Source: Rheinheimera sp. MM224
GTDB lineage: Bacteria; Pseudomonadota; Gammaproteobacteria; Enterobacterales; Alteromonadaceae
Reading direction: 5' to 3'
DNA length: 64,000 nucleotides
Assembly (NCBI RefSeq): GCF_947090785.1
Contig: NZ_OX352320.1
Span: 2,717,001 to 2,781,000, forward strand
Part shown: piece after piece, positions 34,795 to 44,113 of the stretch
How positions within the stretch are numbered: position 1 is the stretch's first letter
Layout: each line of letters begins with the position of its first letter
Translations under genes and position numbers: made by a program
The notes under the pieces: model-generated
The model's input: only the letters and a program-made list of their open reading frames with translations
The model's database searches: none
Told to the model about the DNA's origin: nothing

Positions 34795-37032
34795 GTGCGC
34801 CTGACTCCTGTTTTATCGCTGCAATTAAGCCTTGTGATTCTTGCACCTTCGCCTGCCTATGCCGCAGGTTGGCAGCAATTGCAACCTTATGTGCTGACCG
34901 TCATCTCCGCCCTCTCTATAGTTGCGCTCGCATTAGCTCATCTGAGCATAGTGCGGATGCGACGTTACCAGTCCAAACTGGAGCAAAGTGAAGAGCGTTT
35001 ACGTTTGTCCTTATGGGGCAGCGGCGATGAGTTATGGGACTGGGATATGCAAGCCGGTCAGTTGTATCGCTCCAGCTCCTGGCATCAACCTCTGGAGAAG
35101 CCGGGTGACAGTCAGCAGTTTCCGCCTAATCGTTCTGAAATCCATCCACAGGACGTAGAACGGGTGACCAGTTCGCTGCAACAGCACATGCACGGTATGA
35201 CCCCTATATTTGAAGCCAGTTATCGCATTAAAGCAGCGAACGGCCAATGGGTCTGGGTATTGGATCGTGGCAAAGTGGTGCAGTTGAATGAACAAGGTCA
35301 GGCCATCCGCATGACCGGTACCTTAAAAAATATTCAGCAACTTAAAGAAACGGAAGAACGCTTAAGCTTATTCGCGCGTTGCCTGGATAATATCTCAGAT
35401 GCAGTCATGGTCTGTGATACCCATTTCGCTTTATTAGAAGTCAACCCGGCCTTTGTCAGCATGACAGGTAGAAGCCGTGAATCTGCGCTGCATAGCGTGT
35501 TTGAACTTTTCCTCTACCCTGCCCGCTTTTTACACGAAATCCGGCAGTCCTTATTAGAGCAAGGTTATTGGGCTGGTGAAATTGAAGATAAAAGGCATAA
35601 CGGTGAGCTGTATCAGGCCGAATTGAGTTTTGATGTGATTAAAGACGAACTGGGGCAAGTGCAGCAGTTTGTTGGTGTGATCTCCGATATCAGCGAGCGG
35701 AAAAAACGCGAAGCTGAACTTAACCGTCTGGCCGATACGGATACTTTAACTGGCTTGCCAAACAGGGCTCGTTTTTCCAGCCATTTAAGCCAGTTAGTAC
35801 GAGAGCAGGTCGAACATGCACTTTTGGTGTTCGATTTAGATAACTTCAAAAAAATTAACGACTCGCTTGGGCATGAACTTGGCGACACCTTGTTATGTAA
35901 ATTGTCTGAGCGTTTAAGTTTATTTACCCGCTTTAAAGCAAAACTCTACCGATTGGGCGGAGATGAATTTGCCGTAGTGCTGGAAAATACCAACGATATT
36001 CACAGCATCACCAGTCTGGCTAAAGACTTACTAAAACAAATTAACCTGCCATTTTTTATCGAGCAGCATGAGCTGGCAATCACCAGTAGTATTGGCATAG
36101 TGCTGTATCCGGAAGATGGTCACGACCCTCAGGCGCTGCTGCGTAATGCCGATACGGCGATGTATCATGCCAAACACGAAGGCGCCAACCGTTACCTGTT
36201 TTTTAATGACTCGATGAACAAGCTGGCGGTCAAACGTTTGCAGGTAGAAAACCTGATCCGTCATGGCTTAAAAGAAGATTATTTTACGGTGTTTTATCAG
36301 CCAAAGATGGACATAGTCACAGGTCAGCTGGTGGGTATGGAAGCCTTGGTACGTTTTATTACACCGAAAAAAGGCTTAATCAGCCCGGCCTCTTTTATTC
36401 CTGTAGCAGAAGAAACAGGCCAAATTCTTGAAATTGGTGAAGTGGTTCTGCAAAAAACCTGCGAAGACGTCAAACGCTGGATAGATATGGGCCTGTTTCA
36501 TGGCCGTGTTGCTGTGAACTTATCAGCCAAGCAGTTTATGCTGCCGTTTTTGTGTGAGCAGATAGACGACATACTGCAACGCTCTGAACTGCCCTCTTAT
36601 CATCTGGAGCTGGAAATCACCGAAGGCACAGTTATGCAATCGCCCACTTTGGCGATAGATACGATGAAGAAGCTTCGGGCTCGTGGTATTCATTTAGCCA
36701 TGGATGACTTTGGTACCGGCTACTCGTCTTTAGCATACTTAAAGCAGTTTCCGCTCAATACACTGAAAATAGACAAAGCTTTTATCGACGATATGAACAC
36801 AGCCCGTGGTCGCAATATGGTGGACACTATAGTCACCATAGCGCACAACCTGAACCTGACAGTGGTAGCGGAAGGGGTGGAGCAAGCTGAGCAGCTGCAA
36901 CAGCTTAAACAGCTGCGCTGTGAGATTATTCAGGGCTATTTCTACAGTAAGCCTTTGTCGGCTCATGATTTTGGTTTGTTCTTAAAACAACAGAAACAAC
37001 AGAAACCAAAACTGACTGCTGTGCCTGGTTAA
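34795..37032 (+). CDS. PAS-PAS-GGDEF-EAL cyclic-di-GMP enzyme, membrane anchored
   Basis: The 745-residue protein has a signal or membrane segment at 1-24, a second membrane segment at about 33-53 and two PAS domains (about 65-185 and 190-305). A GGDEF domain with intact GGDEF at about 388 and an EAL domain with EALVR at about 516, DDFGTGYSS and AEGVE follow. Both synthesis and breakdown of c-di-GMP are therefore possible. No RxxD inhibition site is seen before GGDEF. The start is a GTG with a weak ribosome site. The sensed signal is unknown. Confidence 0.92.
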   Translation: MRLTPVLSLQLSLVILAPSPAYAAGWQQLQPYVLTVISALSIVALALAHLSIVRMRRYQSKLEQSEERLRLSLWGSGDELWDWDMQAGQLYRSSSWHQPLEKPGDSQQFPPNRSEIHPQDVERVTSSLQQHMHGMTPIFEASYRIKAANGQWVWVLDRGKVVQLNEQGQAIRMTGTLKNIQQLKETEERLSLFARCLDNISDAVMVCDTHFALLEVNPAFVSMTGRSRESALHSVFELFLYPARFLHEIRQSLLEQGYWAGEIEDKRHNGELYQAELSFDVIKDELGQVQQFVGVISDISERKKREAELNRLADTDTLTGLPNRARFSSHLSQLVREQVEHALLVFDLDNFKKINDSLGHELGDTLLCKLSERLSLFTRFKAKLYRLGGDEFAVVLENTNDIHSITSLAKDLLKQINLPFFIEQHELAITSSIGIVLYPEDGHDPQALLRNADTAMYHAKHEGANRYLFFNDSMNKLAVKRLQVENLIRHGLKEDYFTVFYQPKMDIVTGQLVGMEALVRFITPKKGLISPASFIPVAEETGQILEIGEVVLQKTCEDVKRWIDMGLFHGRVAVNLSAKQFMLPFLCEQIDDILQRSELPSYHLELEITEGTVMQSPTLAIDTMKKLRARGIHLAMDDFGTGYSSLAYLKQFPLNTLKIDKAFIDDMNTARGRNMVDTIVTIAHNLNLTVVAEGVEQAEQLQQLKQLRCEIIQGYFYSKPLSAHDFGLFLKQQKQQKPKLTAVPG

Positions 37033-37077
37033 AACGGCTTTGGTCTTCAGGCTGTACATCATTAATAACACAAAATA

Positions 37078-37134
37078 AAAAGAGGGTTAGTAAAGATCGA
37101 GTGCTAAGCACCGGATCTCTACTAACCCTCTTTT
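37078..37134. terminator. Long bidirectional hairpin between the GGDEF-EAL gene and maoP
   Basis: Arms of 15 bases (AAA plus AGAGGGTTAGTA with TACTAACCCTCT plus TTT) are followed inward by AGATC/GATCT and then GTGCT/AGCAC around a single A, with only 1x1 and 2x2 mismatches between blocks. T runs occur on both strands. It is far longer than ordinary terminators. Confidence 0.8.
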
Positions 37135-37148
37135 CAGAGTATTACTTT

Positions 37149-37496
37149 TTAATCTGCGTCGTTATCTACAAAAGAGAAGTCTTCACCACCATCTGCAATA
37201 CGCTTCTTACCGAACACGGTATGGAATTTGCGTTTTTCCTGCAGACGTTGTTTGTACTTCACCCAGACCTTTTCATACTGGCTGGCTGCTTCCTGTTCGC
37301 CTTTGCAAACAGCGATAAAACGTTGTTCTTCTTCATTGACTGGCTGGCGTGAGCCTGCTTCCAGTTCCTGCATGGCGTTGCCATGTTTTTCCAGCAGATT
37401 ACCCTCTGCCAGAGTAAAGCGCCCGGACCTGGTGAATCCCTTAGGGAAATTCTGGTCATCGAAAAAGCGACGATTAGCGACAAAACTTTGCTGCAT
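37149..37496 (-). CDS. maoP: Macrodomain Ori organisation protein MaoP (YifE, DUF413)
   Basis: The 115-residue protein aligns well with E. coli MaoP: NRRFFDDQNFPKGFTRSG, LLEKHGNAMQELE, PVNEEEQRFIAVCKGE and VWVKY, with an acidic tail. In E. coli it acts with a nearby DNA site (maoS) to organise the chromosome around the origin. I start at the ATG at 37496; a GTG one codon earlier is possible because AGAGG lies upstream of both. The 237 bases upstream are AT-rich and could hold a maoS-like site, but I cannot identify one. Confidence 0.9.
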   Translation of the reverse strand: MQQSFVANRRFFDDQNFPKGFTRSGRFTLAEGNLLEKHGNAMQELEAGSRQPVNEEEQRFIAVCKGEQEAASQYEKVWVKYKQRLQEKRKFHTVFGKKRIADGGEDFSFVDNDAD

Positions 37497-37733
37497 CACT
37501 TTTTTCCTCTAATTTTGTTGTATCTACAGCTATCCGAATCAAACTGTGCGCAGTATGGTAAACAAAATCAGACTCGTCAAACAAAAATTTTGCTTTGTCA
37601 AAAGAAATGATTTTGTAATGCCGCAGAAGCCGCATTTTGTTCAGAAAACAATCGCAACTGGTTGACGAATAAACCTTTTAATCCGTCCAAATTGCAAATT
37701 TTGATACGTAATGAATATCAGACAGGATCAGTG

Positions 37734-37925
37734 TTAAAAGAAATTTGAAAAACGACCGAAGGCACGGCGTAATGTCAGTCTTTTATGATTATGAAACAGA
37801 GGAAGCACTAAAGGTCCTAAACATAAAGCCGCCAATGCCCAGCGTTTAGCAGCCATTCCGGCACGTAAGGCCGCAATATAGACACTGACACTGCTCAGAC
37901 AAAAAAGACTCAGGATAAAAACCAC
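37734..37925 (-). CDS. Small membrane protein, uncharacterised
   Basis: The 63-residue protein has two hydrophobic segments (about residues 2-20 and 28-44) and a basic C terminus. The start is a GTG with an excellent GGGAG six bases upstream, which is the main reason to accept it. The pattern RAGMAAKRWALAALCLGPLVLP looks like a small conserved membrane family, but I cannot name it. It lies between maoP and oligopeptidase B on the same strand. Confidence 0.6.
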   Translation of the reverse strand: MVFILSLFCLSSVSVYIAALRAGMAAKRWALAALCLGPLVLPLFHNHKRLTLRRAFGRFSNFF

Positions 37926-38041
37926 ACTGAACTCCCGCTTAGTAACTCTGCTTAAAAAACCGCCGCACTATACCAGACAGATAACCTCTTGACTGTGAAA
38001 AACACCGACAAATGCGACGAAAGTCTAAGTCATGGAGCTAA

Positions 38042-38078
38042 AAAAGAAAAAACGGCGCACATCACAAATCCAGCGCCG
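38042..38078 (-). terminator. Probable terminator after oligopeptidase B
   Basis: On the minus strand CGGCGC and GCGCCG pair around a long loop and are followed by TTTTTTCTTTTT. The stem is only 6 bases but strongly GC. Confidence 0.6.
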
Positions 38079-38111
38079 CTATTTTATAGCCTTAGACTTT
38101 TAGGCTTGAGC

Positions 38112-40244
38112 TTAAGGAGCAGGTGTTGCTGGTAACAGAGACAAAATAAAAGCGTATTCGTCGGCAATTTCAATCATGCGTGAGAAACGCCCGGATTTGC
38201 CACCATGGCCCGCTTCCATATTGGTGCGGAACAATAGAGGGTGCTGATCCGTTTTGATAGTACGCAGCTTAGCCACCCATTTTGCAGGTTCAAAATACTG
38301 CACTTGTGAGTCATGCAAGCCTGTAGTGACTAACATGGCTGGATAGGCCTGCTTTTTGAGCTGATCATAAGGTGAATAGGACAACATGTAGTCGTAATAG
38401 ACTTTTTGTTTTGGATTGCCCCACTCGTCAAATTCATTGGTGGTCAGCGGAATAGACTCGTCCAGCATAGTAGTGACTACATCGACAAAAGGCACATGGG
38501 CCACTAAACCACGGTATTTCTCCGGGGCCATATTGGCAATAGCGCCCATCAATAAACCACCTGCACTGCCGCCCATCGCAAAAACTTTATCTTTCGCAGC
38601 GTATTTTTGTGCCACCAGATAATCAGTCACGTCGATAAAGTCGGTGAAGGTATTGACCTTTTTCAGCAACTTGCCGTTTTCATACCAGCTGCGGCCCATT
38701 TCCTGGCCACCGCGAATATGAGCTATAGCGTAGACAAAACCACGATCCACTAAAGACAAGACGGTGCTGCGAAAGGATGGTGAACTGGATATACCATAAG
38801 AGCCATAAGCGTATTGATACAAAGGCGCAGTGCCGTCTTTTTTCAGACCTTTTTTATACAACAGGCTGACCGGAATTTGAGTACCATCTTTGGCTGTGGC
38901 CCAGACCCGCTCTGTCTGGTAGTTGTTTTTATCAAAACCACCTAAGACTTCCTGTTGCTTCAATAAACGCTTTTCACCTGTTTTCATATGCATTTCATAG
39001 ACGGAAGGTGGAGTCGTCAAGGAGGTATAGCTGTAACGCAACCACTGGCTGTTTTGCTCTGGATTATTGTCGGTTTTGGCCACATAAGCGGCTTCATCGG
39101 ATTCTACATACACCACTTTGCTTAAATCAGACCATGGCATCAGACGCACTCTGTCCAGACCATTGCTGCGCTCGTTAATCACCAGATAGTCGGTAAATAG
39201 CTGGAAGGAATCAATAAAGACATCAGGGTTATGCGCCAACAACGGTTGCCAGCGACTACGATCACCAATTTTGTCATCATTGACCGTCATCAAACGATAG
39301 TTAGGCGCATCCCAGTCGGTCATAATCACCCAACGATTATCTATATGCTCCACTTCATATTTAAAATCGCGCTGACGTGGTGCTATAGCGGTAAATTTGC
39401 CTTTTTTATCGTCAGATTTCAGCACCAGCATTTCATTGGATACTGTGCTGCCAAGCCAAATCACTACGAACTTATCATCAGCACTGTTGCCCACGCCCAT
39501 GTAAAAACTGCTGTCTTTTTCTTCATACAGCACTTCATCTTTCGCCACAGCCTGACCCAGGGTATGACGACGAACTTTGGTCCCTAATAAAGTTTGCGGG
39601 TCTTTTTCAATATAAAACAACTGACTGTTATCAGCCGACCAGGCGATAGAGGCTTCAGCGCCGGTAATGGTTGTGGCTAAGTCTTTGCCTGTGCGCAGGT
39701 CACGAACTTTGAGGTTGTAATTACGACGGCCAGTAGTGTCTTCTGCATAAGCCAGCAACTGCTGATTAGGACTAACCTGATAGTTGCCTATCTGATAGAA
39801 GTCTTTGCCCTCTGCCATGCTATTGACGTCCAGCATCACTTGCTCAGCACCACCTGCTTTGGGCTTACGCGCATAAATCGGGTACTCTTTGCCTTGCTCG
39901 TAGCGGGTATAGTAGGAATAGTCGCCTTTCACCACAGGCACTGTGCTGTCGTCTTGTTTGACCCGGCCAATAATTTCATCGGCCAGACTTTTACTCAAAC
40001 TTTTGTATTGGTCGGCATACTGCTGGTAATACTGGTTTTCAGCGTTCAGGTAAGCCAATACATCGGGAGCCTGTCTTTTATCGTCCCGCAACCAATAATA
40101 GGGATCTTGCCTGTCGCCATTTTCTGACTTCACTACGTAAGGTTTTACTGGCGCTACAGGCGCTGATGCAGGCATCGCAGCCATAATGTGCAAACTGGTG
40201 AGCATAGCAACTCCATAACCAAGGATACGGACCGGATTGGGCAT
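38112..40244 (-). CDS. ptrB: Oligopeptidase B-type S9A peptidase, exported
   Basis: The 710-residue protein has an N-terminal beta-propeller and a C-terminal hydrolase domain. Ser lies in GGSAGGLLMG, Asp in TTGLHDSQV and His in EAGHGGKSGR, and RGGQEMGRSWYENGK is typical of oligopeptidase B. The family cuts after Arg or Lys in short peptides. Unlike E. coli PtrB it begins with a hydrophobic leader (about residues 1-25) that looks like a signal peptide, so it may be periplasmic. GAGAG precedes the ATG by 6 bases. Confidence 0.88.
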   Translation of the reverse strand: MPNPVRILGYGVAMLTSLHIMAAMPASAPVAPVKPYVVKSENGDRQDPYYWLRDDKRQAPDVLAYLNAENQYYQQYADQYKSLSKSLADEIIGRVKQDDSTVPVVKGDYSYYTRYEQGKEYPIYARKPKAGGAEQVMLDVNSMAEGKDFYQIGNYQVSPNQQLLAYAEDTTGRRNYNLKVRDLRTGKDLATTITGAEASIAWSADNSQLFYIEKDPQTLLGTKVRRHTLGQAVAKDEVLYEEKDSSFYMGVGNSADDKFVVIWLGSTVSNEMLVLKSDDKKGKFTAIAPRQRDFKYEVEHIDNRWVIMTDWDAPNYRLMTVNDDKIGDRSRWQPLLAHNPDVFIDSFQLFTDYLVINERSNGLDRVRLMPWSDLSKVVYVESDEAAYVAKTDNNPEQNSQWLRYSYTSLTTPPSVYEMHMKTGEKRLLKQQEVLGGFDKNNYQTERVWATAKDGTQIPVSLLYKKGLKKDGTAPLYQYAYGSYGISSSPSFRSTVLSLVDRGFVYAIAHIRGGQEMGRSWYENGKLLKKVNTFTDFIDVTDYLVAQKYAAKDKVFAMGGSAGGLLMGAIANMAPEKYRGLVAHVPFVDVVTTMLDESIPLTTNEFDEWGNPKQKVYYDYMLSYSPYDQLKKQAYPAMLVTTGLHDSQVQYFEPAKWVAKLRTIKTDQHPLLFRTNMEAGHGGKSGRFSRMIEIADEYAFILSLLPATPAP

Positions 40245-40410
40245 ATTTTTCTCTCTTTATTGTGCATGGATTCGGTGGTTAAAAAACAACAAAACGTTAA
40301 CACAACGAGGATTTCACAACCACAGCAGGAGCGTACTTATGCGACGAATAAGATGTAACAAAAAAAGACTGTGTCAGAACCTAAAATGAGAGAGGCAAAG
40401 AAAATAACAA

Positions 40411-40439
40411 AAAAGGCTTCTAACAGGTAGAAGCCTTTT
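40411..40439 (-). terminator. Rho-independent terminator after fadIJ
   Basis: AAAAGGCTTCTA and TAGAAGCCTTTT are perfect 12-base arms around a 5-base loop, with TTTTTTG following on the minus strand, 17 bases after the fadJ stop. Confidence 0.9.
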
Positions 40440-40456
40440 TAAAGTCAAAACATAAC

Positions 40457-42592
40457 TTAATAAAAAGTCGTGTTTTGTTCTGCTTTTTCCAGCAACAGCT
40501 TGCTTGGGGCAAAACGTGCGCCAAAACGGCTCTCAAAGCTGCGCAGATGCGCGATTAAAGTGGCGGCACCCATCTGATCGATATAACGGAACGGGCCGCC
40601 TAAGAACGGCGGGAAGCCTATACCGAAGATGGCGCCTATATCACCGTCACGGGCGCTGCTTATAATGCCTTCTTCTAAGCAGCGCACTGCCTCGTTCAGC
40701 ATTTGCACCACGCAGCGCAGCGCTATTTGATCGCCGCTTAATTTAGCAGCTGGGTTTAAACCAAGCACGCTATAAACCGAAGCATCGACCTGCTTTTTGC
40801 CTTTGGCTTTGGCACCGTACAGGTAAAAACCTTTTTCGGTCTTACGGCCTTTACGGCCATCCGCCAGTAAGCGGTCAAATGCAGCTGGTGCAGTAAAACG
40901 CTCACCCAATTCATTCAGCAGAATAGGCGAAATTTTAGCGCCTACGTCTATACCCACTTCATCCAGCAAGGTAATAGGACCGACAGGGAAACCAAATTTC
41001 ACCAGCGCTTTATCCAGCGCTTCAACTGGTTCGCCTTCGAGCAGTATATTGGCCGCTTCATTCATATAAAGCGCCAGAATACGGTTGACATAAAAACCTG
41101 CGCCGTCTTTCACGACTATAGGCGTTTTGCCTTGCTTACGGGCAAAAGCCACAGTAGTCGCAATAGTTTCAGCCGAGGTTTTGTCATGCGCTATCACTTC
41201 GACCAGTGGCATTTTATCCACAGGAGAGAAGTAATGCAGGCCAATGACATTTTCAGGGCGAGCCGCTTTGGCTGCGATCTGACCTATAGGCAATGAACTG
41301 GTATTGCTGGCAAAGACCGTATGTTCAGAGCAATTGGCTTCGATATCAGCGACCATCTGCTGTTTTAAATTTAAATCTTCAAATACAGCTTCGACTACTA
41401 AATCCACATCGTGGAATCCGCTGTAATCGGTCGTGCCTGTCAGCAAAGACATTTGTTTTTGCACTTCAGTCTTAGTGACAAAACGCTTACGCAGCTTTTT
41501 CTCTAGCAGGCTGTAGCTGTATTTCATCGCATTGGAAATACCCTGCTGACTAATGTCTTTAATCCGCACCGGCACACCCGCTTTAGTGGCTGTAACGTTG
41601 GCGATACCACCGCCCATCAAACCACCACCTAAAATGGCGGCTTTGCGCACTTTACGGGGTTGAACATCCCCTGCCCCAGTCTCTTTTTTCATCTGAGTAG
41701 TGGCAAAAAACAAGGACCGTAAAGCTTTGGACTCACTGGTCATGCAGAGCTCACCAAAAGCTTTAGCTTCCACATCCAGGCCTTTATTAAAACCACCATC
41801 CACACCAGCTTTAATGGCGTTGAGGATCTTCAGCGGCGCCGGATAATTGCCATGAGTTTTAGCTAAAGTTTGTTTTTCAGCCTGGCTAAATACAATAGCC
41901 CGGCCAAAAGGCGTTTTTTCCAGCACTTTACCAACAAAGTTCAGTTTGACTTCACGAGCTGCCGGTTTGCCTTGCTTTGCCAGTTGTAGCGCCAGTTGCA
42001 CTGCGGCTTCGAGCAAAATACTTTTAGGTACAACGGCATCGACTAAACCGATTTTTTTCGCCTGAGCAGCACGCAACTGCTTACCGGTTAAAATCATATC
42101 CAAAGCTTTTTGAATACCAACCAGACGAGGCAAACGCTGAGTACCACCGCTACCTGGCAATAAACCTAACTGCACTTCAGGTAAACCCAATACAGTTTTG
42201 TTGTCTGTAGTCGCAACTCGGGCATGACAGGCTAAAGCCAGCTCTAAACCACCGCCTAAACAAGGGCCATGAATAGCTGCCACTAACGGAATAGATAAAG
42301 CTTCAAGCTGGTTAAACACTAGTTGGCCCATACGACCTATGTCTTCGGCTTGCTGAGCTGTAGTGCAGCCATCCAGCATAGAAATATCGGCACCTGCGAT
42401 AAAAGAATCCGGCTTGCCACTGATAATAACTAAACCTTTGATGTCTTTATTGTTTTTAATTTCACTGAGCAAAGATTTAATCTCATCAGCAAAAGCAGCT
42501 TTGAGCACATTCATGCTCTCACCTGCCACATCCATGCTGATCACACCAATATGATCAGGGCGAATGCTTAGGCTAAAAGTCGGCTGGCTCAT
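40457..42592 (-). CDS. fadJ: Fatty acid oxidation complex alpha subunit FadJ
   Basis: This 711-residue trifunctional enzyme has an N-terminal enoyl-CoA hydratase domain ([15 protein letters not shown] at about 110, [19 protein letters not shown] at about 135). The 3-hydroxyacyl-CoA dehydrogenase domain starts with [12 protein letters not shown] near 320, with [17 protein letters not shown] near 435 and the C-terminal [14 protein letters not shown]. The length matches FadJ. It overlaps fadI by one base (TAATG), so the two are translationally coupled. Confidence 0.95.
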   Translation of the reverse strand: MSQPTFSLSIRPDHIGVISMDVAGESMNVLKAAFADEIKSLLSEIKNNKDIKGLVIISGKPDSFIAGADISMLDGCTTAQQAEDIGRMGQLVFNQLEALSIPLVAAIHGPCLGGGLELALACHARVATTDNKTVLGLPEVQLGLLPGSGGTQRLPRLVGIQKALDMILTGKQLRAAQAKKIGLVDAVVPKSILLEAAVQLALQLAKQGKPAAREVKLNFVGKVLEKTPFGRAIVFSQAEKQTLAKTHGNYPAPLKILNAIKAGVDGGFNKGLDVEAKAFGELCMTSESKALRSLFFATTQMKKETGAGDVQPRKVRKAAILGGGLMGGGIANVTATKAGVPVRIKDISQQGISNAMKYSYSLLEKKLRKRFVTKTEVQKQMSLLTGTTDYSGFHDVDLVVEAVFEDLNLKQQMVADIEANCSEHTVFASNTSSLPIGQIAAKAARPENVIGLHYFSPVDKMPLVEVIAHDKTSAETIATTVAFARKQGKTPIVVKDGAGFYVNRILALYMNEAANILLEGEPVEALDKALVKFGFPVGPITLLDEVGIDVGAKISPILLNELGERFTAPAAFDRLLADGRKGRKTEKGFYLYGAKAKGKKQVDASVYSVLGLNPAAKLSGDQIALRCVVQMLNEAVRCLEEGIISSARDGDIGAIFGIGFPPFLGGPFRYIDQMGAATLIAHLRSFESRFGARFAPSKLLLEKAEQNTTFY

Positions 42593-43902
42593 TATTCAGT
42601 CTCCACTATCATAGCTGCACCTAAACCACCGGCAGCGCAGGCTGTGGTTAAACCAATACCACCACCACGGCGTTTTAATTCATTTAACGTCTGGGTAATT
42701 AAACGGGTGCCGGTAGCAGCAAAAGGATGGCCGTAAGCTAAAGAGCCGCCAATGACGTTAAATTTCGCCATATCGATGTCACCTATGGCTTCAGAGCGAC
42801 CCAGTTTTTGTTCAGCAAAAGTTTTGCTACCAAACATTTTCATATTGGCCAGCGCCTGAGCGGCAAAAGCTTCGTGCATTTCAATCAGGGTTAAGTCAGA
42901 CAGCTTCAAACCGGCACGATCCAAAGCAATTGGCGTCGCATACGATGGGCCCATCAGCATATCTTCCCACACATCGATTGCGGCAAAAGCGTAACTGCGG
43001 ATATAACCCAGCACTTCATAACCCATAGCTTTAGCACGGCTTTCAGTCATCATCAGTACAGCTGAAGCACCATCTGTTAGTGGAGTACTGGTGGCTGCTG
43101 TGACAGTACCAAACTGACGGTCGAATACTGGTTTTAACTTGCTGTACGATTCCAGTTTGGAATCCATACGAATATTGTTGTCGATTTCAAGGAAGGTTTT
43201 GTACGGCTCGATATGAGCGGCCATTACTTCATCTTTTAATAAACCATCTTTCCAGGCCTGCGCAGCTAAGCTATGTGACCGGTGCGCCAGCGCATCCTGG
43301 TCGGCACGGCTGATGCCATAGGTTTTGGCCATTTGTTCAGCGGTATCGCCCATCGACAAGCCAGTGCTGTATTCAGCCACTGCTGGAGGCACTGGCAACA
43401 AATCCTTTAAACCTAAACGGCGGAAAATTGCCAGTTTCTGACCAAAAGTTTTGGCTTTGTTTAAATCGACCAGAGCACGGCCTAATTTTTTGCTGACACC
43501 AATAGGCAATACTGAGCTTGAATCTGCACCACCGGCGATTGCGATTTCAGTGTGGCCTGCCATCATGCTTTCGGCCACACTGACCACAGACTGGAAGCTG
43601 GTGGCACAAGCACGGGTCACGCTAAAGGCATCGGTATGCACATTCATGCCAGTGCCCAGAACTATTTCACGGGCGATGTTTGGTGCTTCCGGCATTTGTA
43701 CAACTTGACCAAAAACCAATTGATCTATTAACTTGGGCGACAATTCGCTACGGATCAGCAGTTCATTGACCACCAGCTTGCCCAGTTCCAGTGCTGAAAT
43801 GCCATGGAATTCGGTCGCTTGTTTCGCAAATGGAGTACGCAGACCACGCACTATGGCGATACGGTCTCCCTGACGTGTGGTAAGTTGTATTGGCGCGGCC
43901 AT
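42592..43902 (-). CDS. fadI: 3-ketoacyl-CoA thiolase FadI
   Basis: The 436-residue thiolase has nucleophile C99 in [11 protein letters not shown], His in [10 protein letters not shown] and the second Cys in [11 protein letters not shown]. It cleaves 3-ketoacyl-CoA in beta-oxidation as partner of FadJ. AGAGGA lies about 8-9 bases before the ATG. The 150 bases upstream hold a likely promoter, a FadR-type operator and a PsrA-like palindrome, so it should be induced by long-chain fatty acids. Confidence 0.95.
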   Translation of the reverse strand: MAAPIQLTTRQGDRIAIVRGLRTPFAKQATEFHGISALELGKLVVNELLIRSELSPKLIDQLVFGQVVQMPEAPNIAREIVLGTGMNVHTDAFSVTRACATSFQSVVSVAESMMAGHTEIAIAGGADSSSVLPIGVSKKLGRALVDLNKAKTFGQKLAIFRRLGLKDLLPVPPAVAEYSTGLSMGDTAEQMAKTYGISRADQDALAHRSHSLAAQAWKDGLLKDEVMAAHIEPYKTFLEIDNNIRMDSKLESYSKLKPVFDRQFGTVTAATSTPLTDGASAVLMMTESRAKAMGYEVLGYIRSYAFAAIDVWEDMLMGPSYATPIALDRAGLKLSDLTLIEMHEAFAAQALANMKMFGSKTFAEQKLGRSEAIGDIDMAKFNVIGGSLAYGHPFAATGTRLITQTLNELKRRGGGIGLTTACAAGGLGAAMIVETE

Positions 43903-43929
43903 AAAAGTCCTCTTTCTGTGTTTACCGTG

Positions 43930-43944
43930 ACAGGTCTGACCTGT
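43930..43944. promoter_or_regulatory. FadR-type operator upstream of fadI
   Basis: ACAGGTCTGACCTGT is a perfect palindrome around a central T and matches the GGTCNGACC core of known FadR operators. It lies 27 bases before the fadI start and just downstream of the predicted transcription start, a good place for repression. fadR itself is in this window. Confidence 0.75.
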
Positions 43945-43954
43945 AGATAATTCG

Positions 43955-43983
43955 ATTGTAACCAGAGATCAGGCAAATTAAAA
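43955..43983 (-). promoter_or_regulatory. Predicted sigma-70 promoter of fadI-fadJ
   Basis: On the minus strand TTTTAA (-35) and TACAAT (-10) are separated by 17 bases. The -10 is good and the -35 poor. The FadR-type site overlaps the start region, and the PsrA-like site covers the -35. Confidence 0.5.
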
Positions 43984-43995
43984 CACTTGTTTTAA
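43978..43995. promoter_or_regulatory. PsrA-like palindrome upstream of fadI
   Basis: TTAAAAC and GTTTTAA pair exactly around ACTT. This resembles the AAAC-N4-GTTT core of operators of PsrA, a TetR-type fatty-acid regulator used by many non-enteric gammaproteobacteria. No psrA gene is in the window. Confidence 0.45.
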
Positions 43996-44113
43996 AACGT
44001 CTTGAACCTTATATAAAAGCAAGTGGTCTTAGCCTAGCTTTTTTTAGAGCTAACTGCTTGGAAAATAAACAACAATAACTGACGACAATAACCTAAAAAC
44101 AGTAGTGAGTATT

